Source: Primula veris
Taxonomy: Eukaryota > Streptophyta > Magnoliopsida > Ericales > Primulaceae
Direction of reading: 5' to 3'
Length of the DNA: 64,000 bases
Assembly: GCA_963682055.1 (NCBI GenBank)
Contig: OY821743.1
Span: 14,915,566 to 14,979,565, forward strand
Of the stretch, positions 20,690 through 32,860 are shown in pieces. The position numbers and the translations under genes were made by a program. Position 1 is the first letter of the stretch, and the number at the start of each line of letters is the position of its first letter. The notes under the pieces are model-generated. The model was not told the origin of the DNA. It made no database searches and was given only the letters and a program-made list of their open reading frames with translations.

Positions 20690-23600
20690 GAGCATATAAC
20701 AGAAGAAATGAGAGACTGGGACTACAGTTTTCTAGGTTATCATAAAACTCATCCAATATCTGAAATGTTACAATAATATCATTATTAAGTATCACACATT
20801 ATCCCAATGAAATTATAGTGCGTCTATTGTAAGTTTTAGTTATTCAAACAATGACCGTTTACTTTTAATGGTCACGAAAAACTCCCAAAAGATTTATACT
20901 ATTCAAAAAAGTCTACTGTAATTGATTTATACTATTTAATTTTGAAAATTTCAAATGCAACTTAAATTCATCTGCATACGGTTACTACTTGTCGTTGAAT
21001 TAATTTAATCTAGTTTTGGAAAATCTTAATTAGTTATTACAGATTGATTTAGGTTAATTAATTGCAAATTGAATCAATTTCCATCTTTATTATAAGTAAC
21101 AGCCTTTTTTAGGATATCAAAATGTCTGTTCTTTTTTCCTATTCATATATGTTTTTCGTTCTATTTTATGAATCTTATGATATATCTTCTTAATCAGGGT
21201 TGATAGACTTTTCGTAATGAAATAGTTAGGACATTGGTTTCTAAATCCCTAATAATTTTTGAATGTGAGTTGATAGAAATTTCCTGTAATCTTTTAAAAT
21301 CATAATCTAACCAGAAAGAGAAATGTTAGCTTTGTACTCATTCGGATCAGTTTATTAGTATGTGTTTCCTGTTTTTAATTATCTTGCTATAGAGCTTTTA
21401 GTTTGTGAAGACATGTATTTGTAAGGAAAATCGTTGATTCCTGATTGAAGGTAATTGAAAAGTTTCTTTCAAGAATCAAGTCGTTAAGAAAAGTTTCGTC
21501 ATTGTTCCAAGTTCTTTCTTCAACTTGTCATGTTTTTAATGCAGTTTTTGTGATCATAAAAGGGAATGTGGATTTGTTAACTTTAAAGAATCTAGTTGGT
21601 ACAATTCAGGCTCTGATAATGCAGTCTTAGAGAGGTTATGTATGATACACATCGTTTGTGCTTTTAGTTTGTGAAGACATGTATTTGTAAGGAAAATCGT
21701 TGATTCCTGGTTGAAGGTAATTGAAAAGTTTCTTTCAAGAATCAAGTCGTTAAGAAAAGTTTCATCATTGTTCCAAGTTCTTTCTTCAACTTGTCATGTT
21801 TTTAATACAGTTTTTGTGATCATAAAAGGGAATGTGGATTTGTTAACTTTAAAAAATCTAGTTGGTACAATTCAGGCTCTGATAATGCAGTTTTAGAGAG
21901 GTTATGTATGATACATATTGTTTGTCATGGACTTCAGTGAATTTAACTTGAGATGGGAAATTAGAGAGTACACTTTATTTGAAAGGTTCTAATGTCGTCT
22001 AAAACTTATTTACCCTTCATGTTTACATTTACGTGTTTACCAGAATTCATTATATGCTTCTTCTCTTTCTTCTGTTTTATTCTATCTCGTGTGAAATCTT
22101 TTTACCTTGTGAATGCTTGTATACCGAGTCTCATATCTATTTCTGGTTTTTGTTTACCTTTTCGGCTATAGGTCTGTTTATGATTCCAATTGGTTTTTGT
22201 ATTGTTATTTTTAACACGTCTATTTTTTGTTGGGTTTTCATCCCTGATTAAATTTTCTTTTATACATAATTGGATTAAAGGTTTTTAAGTGCCTTGTAGA
22301 TTTTTGAGTTAAGCTAGATAACAACTATCCTGTTATTTATTTCGATAATAATCTACCTTTTAAGAGTTTATGAAGATCGATCAGTTAACTAGTATCGATT
22401 GTTTACCTTTTCCTTTCTTTATGAAATTTAATCGGTGTAAGATTCTTATAAACTATCATAAATTTGTTTATGATGGCTGGTTTTACCTGTAATGTAATGT
22501 CTGTTATAAACACAACCATGTTTTTTTTTTTGTGATTTAGTACTTCATTTGTATGATATCGATTTTAGTTTTTGTTTGTTAATTTTCTTCCGGTAGTTGA
22601 TTCTGACCTTAGTATTCTTGGCTTTCCGTCAATGTTAGTGTTTGAATTTGTGAAGACATGCAGTTGTGTTTTGTTATATAGCAATGGTTGATCGCGACTT
22701 TATTAATTTGGGGGTGATTGCGGTATTGCAATGGTGTTTCTTGCATGCAGCTAATAAGAACATGATCATCATATTTGCCTTTGCCATATTAAAGGTCATT
22801 TTTGCAGTACCTTTACATTTCTTCGTGTGGCTCATGATTCCTGACCAGGTAAACTCTTTAATTATTTGTACTCGTTCAATTTTTTTCTGTTAATGCATGA
22901 GGAGTGAAGCCATGAAAGGTTTTTTTAACCATTAAAGGGCTTTGCTGTTAACTACCCATTTATTAAGTGCTATATATTTTACTTTCTCTACTTTTATAGA
23001 GCATCTCCATGACAATGCAACCTTCGGAGAAAACCCCCCGTCTTTGTTTGCAGAATGTCTATAGACATAACATTTTTTTATTCTAGTGATTTTCTGGATC
23101 TGGTGTCAATAAATCCTGATAAATAGTTCATCCTATCTTATACATATAATGATAACGTCATTGCCTTAAGGGTCGTGAATACGAATCCAAGTGCCTTATT
23201 TATGCGACTTGTCAATATATTCCTTGTGAATTAAATACATGTATACTCAAGTATTTGTCCCTCAAATACATTATGTAACTTCGGTCTATGGTTCTGAAAC
23301 TTTTAAAAGGGGACTTGCCTTCAATGATTTTGATGGTTTTTATTATAATTTGTATAAATTATATATTATCCTTTATCGTTAGGAAACTTTTGCAATACGA
23401 ACATTTAAATTTAATCCAAGTATTATCCTATTATTTGTTACCAGAAAAGTTGGGCCTTTGGCGACATTTGTTTGAGAAGTTGACGTTTGGTGGCTGATAT
23501 CCCGAGTTTCATCAATTTGCATCTTTATGTATAAATGAATTATGGTTATCTTTGAAAACTTTACTTATATATTACCTAAAATAGTTCTCAGTTGTTTCAA

Positions 23601-24317
23601 CCATAATATTACCTATTCGATTTTTGAAACACACTTTTCTGAACTTGACCTTTTTATGATCGATGTAACCTTGACATCGGTGATGTGGATATTCTAAACC
23701 CGAAACAGCGTGAAAATCCATTAGCTCGAATTCGATTATTAAACCATAGCGTCGATCTCTTAAGTAAGGTTAAAAAAATATATTATTCCTTAAGCTGAAT
23801 AGATGCCCATAATATTGTGCAGTTTAAGCCCTTGTTTGGTTGATACAAATACTGTATTTTGGCAATGTATTCCTCTGTGTGGAGTTCGTACATGGAATGT
23901 GCTACTATTGGAGTTGATATTGAAAATAGTTCAATCCATTTAAGGATGATATAATCCCCACATTCTATTCAAATATTTGTTTGTCATTTGACCGATTAGT
24001 AGTCTCGGAATTGAGACCAATGAGGCCGAGGTGAGGAAAAAATTTGTCTCGTATGGCAATTAAAAAGGCCAGCTAATAATTTTCATCAAACGTGTGTATA
24101 GCTTAAAAGCTAACATGTTTTTTAGTACATTAAATTTGTGGATAGGTTAAAAAGTAACATGTTTTTAGTAACAATTTCTGTCAAAGCCTATTTTCGTTAA
24201 TGTTATCTTTTTAATCTAAAGAGCCAACCGACTTATTTGCCAAAAAGTAATTAGGCGGTGGCTACTTAATTGGTGACAACTCATATGCACAACGTTAACC
24301 CCCCTCTCTCTCTCTCT
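20690..24317. other. AT-rich intron-like DNA with a recent 266-bp tandem duplication
   Basis: No supported gene. The notable item is the duplication at 21394-21925, listed separately. The open frame at 22666-22893 is hydrophobic but has no recognised domain. MITE-like fragments (GAGCATCTCCATGACAATG near 23000; CCCTTGTTTGGTTG near 23830) are suspected only. Confidence 0.4.
21394..21925. repeat. 266-bp tandem duplication
   Basis: Copies 21394-21659 and 21660-21925 differ at only a few bases, so each yields the same 61-codon by-product frame. A diverged third relative lies near 27330-27470. Confidence 0.92.
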
Positions 24318-24420
24318 CTATATATATATATATCTATATATATATATATATCTATATATATATATATATATCTATCTATATATATATATATATATATTTA
24401 TACACCTATATCTCTCTCTA
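24300..24420. repeat. CT then TA microsatellite
   Basis: CTCTCTCT passes into long TATATA runs interrupted by TATCTA. Confidence 0.93.
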
Positions 24421-25420
24421 CAGTTCCTATCGATCCTCTTTTGCTCTCTCTCTAGGTGAGAGATCCTTTCTCCGGAAGGTTAACTACTCCAGGGAGAGAG
24501 TGTTAACTAATCCAGAGAGTTATTTTTTCATTGCATTGTTTAATCAATATAATAAGTGATCTGGGATTGCCAATCCCACGTCCCACGTGACACATTTTTT
24601 TCAATTATTTGAAAATTAACAAATAAACAAGTGGATGAAAAAAATACACATAGGACTCGGACTTCTTAACCCCACGTCCTACGTGGCCATTAACTCCCAT
24701 TAAATAGAATTATTTATGGGCTTATCAACCACACGTCCCATTAAGTCCCATTAAATTAAATTATTTGTGGTTTTTTATACTATGGAAATGTATTTTAATT
24801 TATGAATGTTAACTTATTAATAAATAAACAAATATTTCTTACTATTATAAAAGATTGAATAAAAACACAACAATATTGTAACTCATTAGCAAATATAAAT
24901 TGGATTCATTATTATACTTATTAACACAAAATTTAAACTCAACAATTGAGTGCCACCATGTAGATAGTTTTCATTCTTTCATCTCTCATAATTTTTCCCA
25001 CAATTTCTCCCAAATAAACCCTAAAAGTGGCGGCCACCATCTCTATAATTATAAAATTACTAATTTTTTTCTCAAATCAACCGAGCTTAGATTTTGTGTT
25101 AGTAAATATAATAATGAATCCAATTTATATTTTTATTTGATTTTTTTTGTGTTGTACAATTTATTTTTAATTTATTAAATTGTAATTTATTAAAAATAAA
25201 AAAAATAAATTAGTTATTATAACACTGTCTGAATATCCATTTTTTATATGTTGGTTAATATTACGTGATTACGGTAGCATAAACAGTAGTTAGTGTTTCA
25301 AAAAGGCACTCTGTCTCTCTCTACAATTCCCATCGATCTTCTTTTACTCTCTCTCTATGCGAGAGTTTTAAGCCTCGTCAGCGAGAGATCCTTTCTCCGG
25401 AAGGTTAACTACTCTCATAA
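24418..25420. repeat. two copies of a leader-like block around ~850 bp
   Basis: CTACAGTTCCTATCGATCC ... GAGAGATCCTTTCTCCGGAAGG at 24418-24480 recurs as CTACAATTCCCATCGATC ... GAGAGATCCTTTCTCCGG at 25320-25405. The DNA between includes several CCCACGTCC/CACGTGGCC-like phrases (24575-24760). It may be a duplicated promoter/leader or an insertion flanked by a duplication. Confidence 0.6.
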
Positions 25421-28400
25421 TTTTATCTTCCCCTTTTAATTTGTAGGGGTCTTATATTCGATGGTTTTTATAGGTTGAATCTATTTTTAATATATTGTTA
25501 CGTTTGTTTGTTAATCAATATTAGATCTAGTTTTCTGAATAACCCACCCTAGTTTTATTTCTACTGATTGATTTTGGCCTACTTAATTAATTGCAACTTT
25601 ACTTGATTTCGATCTTGTTTTATTAAAACCCTACTTAAGCCTTACTGTGATTGGTTTCTAATTGCAATTTCAATTAATTTCGATCTGGTGTTTTCTATGA
25701 AGGTAGTTAGATGATCTATTGTTTTGGAAAACCTAATTAGCTTCTACAAGATTGATTTCGGGTTTATTTGCAACTTGAATTGATTTTAATATGGTTACTG
25801 TTTTATGTTAAGTAAATTAGATGGGTTTATTTGCAACTTGAATTGATTTTAATCTGGTTACTGTTTTATGTTAAGTAAATTAGATCTAGATTTGGATAAT
25901 CCTAAATTGTTTTTACAGATTGATTTTGGGTTTTTTACTGCACCTCCATTGTTTAGTATAAGAAAATTCTTGCAAGTCTGTTCCTTTTCCTATTCATATA
26001 CGTTTTAGACTCTAGGGCTTTTAATTAATTTAATTGGTTCCATGCTATGATATATTTTCTTTATGATGAAATTGTAACATCGTAGTTTCTAAATCCCTAA
26101 TAAATTTTACTGTTATTACTTTCAATCATAATCTTCCCTTAATGAGAAGTGTAAGCTTGTATTGATTGTTTATTTAATTCTTTCTTATGTAATTGGTTTA
26201 AGATGCATAGAGACTATCGCAAACATCTTCCCTTATTGATTGTTTAGTTTAATAACAACCTACCTTTTTAAAGAGGTGCTAGCTTTTTAGTTTATGGGAT
26301 CTGTTAACTAGTGTATATGTTTACCTTTTTTATTTCGTTTTATGGTTACTGTTTTCTCCAAAGTAATCAGATCTAGTTTTTTTAAAACTCTACTCTACTT
26401 AAGTCTTGCTGATTAATTTTCTGATTGCAATGTCAATTAATCTCGATCTGGTGTTTACTGTGATGTGAAGTAATCAGATCTATTGTTTTGAAAAACCTAA
26501 TTAGCTTCCATCGATTTTCGGTATTTAATTGCAACTTGAATTGATTTCTGTCTATTTTCTATTTTCTGTGAATTATTTTCGGTATTCAATTTCAACTTTA
26601 AATAAATTAGATCTGTATTTGGAAAATTCTAAGTAGTTTTTACAGATTGATTTTGGGTTTAATTAATTGCAACTTGAATCGGTTTTCATCAGGATATTGT
26701 TTCATGTGAAGTAAATTAGATCTAGATCTTGAAACTTCTAATAGTTTTACAGATTGATTTTGGGTTAACTAGTTTTAATTTGAATTAATCTTGATCCGGT
26801 TTCTGTGTCTTTTGAATTAAATTGATCTAGTTTTTGGGTTTTTTAACTGCAACTTTGCTATTCAGTATAAGGAATATCTTTTGAGTCTGTTCCTTTTACT
26901 ATTCATATACGATATATTTTATTTATGCTGAAATTTTATGATGAAATTGTTACATCATGTTTTCTAAATCCCTAATCTAATAAGTATTGAGTGTGGGTTA
27001 AAAAAAAGCTGTTTTAATTTGAATCATTATCTACTTAAAGAGAATTGTAAGCTTGTACTTAATAGGATCAGTTTTCTAGTATGGATTGTGTAATTTCTTC
27101 TTTCTTATGTGATGAGTTTATCATAAATGTGTTTTAGGAATATTTTTCGTTCTTACTATGATTTGATTTTGGTTGTTTTTAATTATCTTGTTATGGACCC
27201 TTTACTATGTGAAGACATGTATTTGTTTGCTATATCTTCGGTGGTGGTCCCCTTGCTTTAAGATCTTAATGTTTACCTATGCTAACAGCTGAAACTAAAG
27301 TTCAAAAAAACAAAAAAAAAACTTAATTTACATGTATTGAAGAATGTTTGTGTAGTGTTCTAAGTTCTTTGTTATGTTAATACGTGGATATAGGTTTGTT
27401 AACTTTAAAGAGTTTAGTTGTTCGATTCAGGCCGATAATGCAGTCTCAGAGAGGTTATGATGCACATATTGCTTGTTAACGACTTGAATGAATTTAACTT
27501 GAGAAGGAAATTTTAAGAGTACTGTTGGATTATGGAAAACTGATTTTACGAGGTTATGACCCATTCACCTTCAATGCAAGGGAGAGAAGATAGATTTTTC
27601 TACTTGAGAAAATAAGAAGATATAACGGTTGGATTGGAATATAATTTATGACTTGGCGGGTGCAATTCTTTATTATGGAACACTGATCACTTTTTTCCAA
27701 TCCTTTTAATCTTTGGAATTGCATAGTAATGACCGCATTTCAGTGTCAGTGGTATTTGATCTGTTTAATTATGAGAAGTTATTCATTTACCTTCTATTTG
27801 TAGCTTTGGGTGTCGTGTACGGTTAGTTCTTTTGCTGATCCAGAGGCCACTTCATTAAGTTTTCCTTTTTATGCATTTTATTCACTCTTCTTTTTAGTTT
27901 GTATACTGTGTTCTTTTTCTGGATTTCTGATGATTAGTTGCTTTTCAGTTACAGATGTGATCCTGCAATTGGCGGTCCAAGCTTTGGTCAAACAGAAAGG
28001 AATTAAGTTGTCTTCTACCCCGTCACTAAGAAGTTAAATTCATCATTGAGTCGTTTATAGAATAGATCGTAAACCAAACAAGTCTTTTTCATATAGTCAA
28101 AGACGAGTAATGATTCCCAACGGAAACTGATTTAAAATTTTCCATTGTTTTACCTTTCTTTCAATTGGCCCCAGATCCTTAAATTGCTGTTGGTATTGAA
28201 GTATCGTTAGCGTGATCTAATCTAAAACATGCATTTGTTGATTGTACTTTTTGATGCTAATATGTTTTCCATTGTTGCTTCTTTTTTGTGTTAGAGATAA
28301 TCACAACATAATTGTTTTACATAGTTTTCAAGGCTCCCTAGGGTGCCTTCAGGCCTAAGTACACAGGTTATACTTTAGGACGGTATACTCTTCTTATAAC

Positions 28401-29500
28401 ATCATTTATCTTTTAATTTGAGCTAGGTTTCAAAAGGGGCTAGGTGAGGTCTAAGCCAACTTTTTTATGCACTTTTCCCCGCCTAGGCCTAATTGCCTAC
28501 TGAATGGCCGTCTAGACCGCCTTTGAGCATACTGAATTTGTTTGAGTCGGGGTTTTAGGAACACCTTGCTCTAAATCAGTGCTGTATTCTTTGGAAAACT
28601 GAGTGACCTTAAACAAGCAATACCTGAAAAAAAATGAGAGGCTAGTTCAGTTAGAATAACATTTCCCTTTAAAATAACATTGAATCCGATTAGTGGGTGT
28701 TGGATTATCAAAACTCTTAAATCTCTAGCTGTAACACGTCAGCACTTTTTCTGTATAGCTATGGAAAAGTTATTTTTATGTATTTAGCGTGAGATCAAGT
28801 GGAATTTTTCTTCAGTTTGTTGACTTAATCTTGTTTAGCCAACAGAGTCAAACATTTGAATATGGCCTTGATTGCAAGTGCAACTTACTCGGATTATATT
28901 GAATTGAACTGGAAATCTTGAAAGCGAACAAGGTAATGAACATTCTTCTATTTATATTTATATACTCTCTAGGATATTTATTTGAAATTAGTACATGTAT
29001 AATGGATCTAAAAATTTGTGTCCATACTTCTTACAATTGCGGTCAGAATAAAGCCTAGACTTCAGGGACTTGATCTTCAGTGAGTATTAAGAATCATGCA
29101 TAGAATGGTGGTTGACTTTGACATTACTTAGTGATCTCGGATGGTGTGTAGTTAATGAAAAAAATGACATTGCCATACTAACTATGATCTATCTCCTTAT
29201 TTATACTTTATAGTGTTTTATTTGTAATATGTGGCAAGAGTATATTCTTCATCAGGATCCTCAGGTTAGAATTCATTTCTCTTTCCCTCTTATCTCACAG
29301 AGTATATCATCTTAATATAATATGGATCAGTAGGTCTTAGAAAGCCATTAGCATGTAATCCTTTAATAGTAGTATATCTTTGTTGGAAGAGAAGGCCCAG
29401 AAAATTTTCTTTGTTTACATGTTTGTTTTACAAGTACGGTTACGAATGAGCCAGAAAATATAAATTAAGGAAAAGACCTTTTGATGTCTTCTGGGAATAA
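25421..29500. other. AT-rich intron-like DNA built of local repeats
   Basis: Contains a 63-bp tandem repeat at 25760-25885 and many related TTAGATCTAG / AATTGCAACTTGAAT / GATTGATTTTGGGTT units up to 26850. A possible terminal exon lies at 27955-28035: TTTCAGTTACAG acceptor, 26 open codons, TAA stop. I do not recognise the peptide, so it is not called as a gene. Confidence 0.4.
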
Positions 29501-29510
29501 AAACTTGAAG

Positions 29511-29582
29511 GCCCTTTTAACTCAGTGGTAGAGTAACGTCTTTGTAAAGCGTACGTCATCGGTTCAATTCCGATATGGGATT
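29511..29582 (+). tRNA. trnT-like: plastid-type tRNA-Thr-like copy (anticodon TGT), degenerate
   Basis: GCCCTTTTAACTCAGTGGTA, an anticodon-loop region TTTGTAA, and a T-arm ATCGG-TTCAATT-CCGAT are all present in order. The D-arm and T-arm text closely resembles plastid trnT-GGU. The anticodon reads TGT instead of GGT, the anticodon stem has a mismatch, and the 3' acceptor strand pairs poorly with the 5' strand. There is no other plastid sequence around it, so it is most likely a small nuclear insertion of plastid DNA that has decayed. Confidence 0.5.
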
Positions 29583-30124
29583 TAGTCCAGAAAAAGTGAT
29601 CTGACTTCCATTTTATACTTCAACATTTTGGTTTTTGATCAAAATCATTTTAATTAAATAGAGCATCATAAAAGTTTTCTTAGTCAGGAACGTATTACTA
29701 ATAACTTGTTCAAAGTTTCTTTAAAAATATGGATATAAAACGGGGAAAGTTACTTATGGTTTTACTTGCTGTCACTTGGTTACAATTTCCTGTACTTCAT
29801 AAACGTAAACATGATACTGAATGTAAAGCACATAATTGTATTTGTCGTTAGCAAGATTAGTTTGATATATTTTTTCCTTGTTGTATGTTGTAGGTAAAAA
29901 CACCAATTTTATTTTGTACTTCGCGAATGTATTCATGCTATTGGTACGGCATGTCATTTAATATATACACGTGCTCATGTAATCAAATCCTTCTACTTGT
30001 GAATAGTGACACTTTGGTTGTTTGGTTTTTCTGGATTCCTTTGGTGCCTTCCACACTTACTTTCTTTGACTAACTTAGCATTATGTATATTAAATGTATG
30101 AATAATATGTATATATGTATTTAT
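29583..30124. other. AT-rich DNA, nothing recognised
   Basis: No gene, repeat boundary or RNA motif seen. Confidence 0.4.
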
Positions 30125-32330
30125 GAAGGGGTTTCATGTTAAATGACCAGTTAACCACTGTGCTTTTCAAGTTTTCAGTGTGAAAAATTAACAAGTTTGG
30201 ACTGGGCCGACTGTTGAGTTATTTTTCTCTGACTTAGCTCCAAAAAACATCTATCTTTATGAGATTTCTCTACTGGGGTATTACCAAATTGCCTTGTTTG
30301 GATACAGCTTTTAACCAAATAAGTTGAATTTTTAAGATTCAGGAAGAGGGCCAAGAGGCTTATTTATCCAGCTTAAAGATGATAGATTATTTGGGCCAAA
30401 TTCAGTAAATTTTAGGTTTTAAGATGAGAGGTTATTTCTCTACACGGTTTTTGTGATTTTTTCCCCTTCTTATATATGATTTGATTTTTGGTTGTCTTTT
30501 AATGATCTTGCGTTAGACCTTTTACCATGTAAAGACATGGATTTGTTTGCTATTTCTTCGGTGATGGTCCCTTGCTTTAAGATCTAATTGTTTTGACCCT
30601 TTCAATTCAGTGACCTGATATGTCGCCTTTTTTAGACCTCATGGGATGTTTTGAGTTTCAGTTGAAACAATCACTACGGGATAGAAATCTGTTTCAAACT
30701 TTGGGACTTCATCTCCGTGTTATTAGAATAAACTATTGTATTTTAGCTAATTTTCCTTATCACTGACCGACTTATATATACAGTTAAATTAATCATGTAT
30801 TTGGCACTTGATGTTCCAAAATATAATATTGGTCGGCAAGGTGATTCCTGGATTGACTCTTTGTTAATATATGGGAGACAAAGTGTTGAAACTGAAAATT
30901 TTAGCAAAATACATGGTGGAAACTGTTTCTTTTTTATTTTTCGTCACCACTTAGTTTCTAATCCGAGGTGGCTCTCTTAAGATCCACATACTCTCTTGTT
31001 ATCAACATCTAGTACAATTCCCGGCAGTGGCTCGAATTTTGGTAGAAAATTAGATGAAAATGTTACTTATCTTTATCTGACGTTTACTGGATCTTAGTAA
31101 AGAAGTTGCAAGCATATATAATGACGTGACAACGAGAAACTCTGTTGTACTAATTCCAGTTATCTCTCTCTCATCTAGCTCCTTTGTCACTCATTCTGTC
31201 CTTTTTCTTGATCTCGTCCTTAACCCCACTTTACTTGAAATCATCATTGATTGGACTGCCTAATAGGTTGCTTCATGTCTGAGGCATTGGTAAGAATCTC
31301 ATTTTGACCTTAAATGGAATTATATAATAATTTTGATGAACGGCTAGCGATGAAGGGGATTCATGTTAAATGACCAGTTAACCTCTATGTTGCTCAAAGT
31401 TTCAGTGTGAAAAATTATTTTGGATTGGGCTGAGTGTTGAGTTATTTTTCTTTGACTTGGCTCCAAAAAACATCTATACTGAGATTTCTCTACTGTGGTA
31501 TTAGCACCAAATTGGCTTGGTTGGATGCAGCTTTTAAGCAAATAAGTTGAATTTTAAGATTCATGAAGAGGCTGTATTTATCCAGCTTAAAAGATGAGAG
31601 GTTATTTGGGTCAAATTCAGTAAATTTAAGGCTTTAGATGAGAGGTTTTCTCTACATGTTTTTGTGGGTTTTTTTTCCCTTCTTACATATGATTTGATTT
31701 TTGGTTGTTTTTTAATTTACTTATCTTGCTATAGACCTTTTACTATGTGAAGACTTGTATTTGTTTGCTATAACTTAGGTGATGGTACCTTGCGCTTTAA
31801 GATCTTAATGTTTTGACCTTTTTAATTCAGTGACCTGACATGTCATCTTTTTTGACCTCATGGGATGTTTTGAGTTTCAGTTGGAAAACAATCACTACGA
31901 GATAGAAATCTGTTTCAAACTTTGGGACTTTATTTCCGTGTTATTAGAATAAAATTTTATATTTTAGCTAATTTTCTTTATTGCCGACTTATATACACAG
32001 TTAAATTAATCATGTCGTGCCACTTGATGTTCCAGTATATAATACTGGTCGCTCTAGATTGACTTTTTGTTAATATATGGGAGACGGTGTTGAAACTGAA
32101 AATTTTAGCAAAATACATGGTGAAAACTGTTTCTTTTTTATTTGTCGTCACCACTTAGTTTCTAATCCGAGGTGACTCTCTTGAATTCCGCATACTCTCT
32201 TGTTATCAACATGTAGTACAATTCGACTCGAATTTTGTCAGAAAATTAGATGAAAAAGTTACTTATCTCTAACGATTACCGGATCTTGGTAAAGAAGTGG
32301 CATGCATATATAATGACGTGGCAACGAGAA
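30125..32330. repeat. ~1-kb direct duplication (30125-31138 and 31352-32330)
   Basis: Both copies begin GAAGGGG.TTCATGTTAAATG and end near ATAATGACGTG.CAACGAGA, with the same order of unique phrases between them and moderate divergence. A shorter third relative lies near 27160-27300 (TGTGAAGACATGTATTTGTTTGC). No coding potential. Confidence 0.85.
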
Positions 32331-32860
32331 GGTGACACGCATGGGGGAGAAACAGAGCTGGTGGTGGGTGGGCACATTAAGTTGGTGAACCGGGAAGTGG
32401 ACGGAGGATCCGATCATTAACTTACAGAGTTTGTCATAGAGCCCTCAACTTGATCAGCAATGGCTTTTTAACGAAGTATATTTGAATAACAGTGGCGTAT
32501 CTTAAATAAGGTTTTTTTTCCCCAGACGTTTACACCTTAGTTTAGTAATTACACTTTTTTTTAAACTCTGTTTGAAAAGCTATTTTGAAAAGCTATTTGA
32601 AAAGCTACAAGTCAACAAGCTCGGCTTTTCTTAGGCTCAAATTGGCAGATTATCCACTTAGTATAAGCTCGGTTTTTTGGTTACTGCTTAAGTGTCACTG
32701 TCGTCTTGAAGTTCAGATCAAATTATCTCTTTTTTGGCAAAAACTCTTATTTATATGAATTTCTTTTAAGGGTAATTTTAAGTAGGTACTTACTACGAGT
32801 CTACGTTCTTATTTGACACGTCCAGTGTTTTCCCTTCCAATTCGGTAAATTCCCTTACAA
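32331..32860. other. short non-coding spacer
   Basis: A G-rich patch (32338-32430) follows the ~1-kb repeat; the rest is AT-rich. No gene seen. Confidence 0.4.

Noticed and set aside
22666..22893. Hydrophobic 75-codon frame with splice-like borders
   Set aside because: Hydrophobicity is expected from T-rich DNA and no family match is seen.
24270..24455. Frame of Ile-Tyr repeats
   Set aside because: Microsatellite translation.
28320..28580. Possible SINE or GC-rich repeat (CCTAGGCCTAATTGCC)
   Set aside because: No A/B box pair or tail could be defined.
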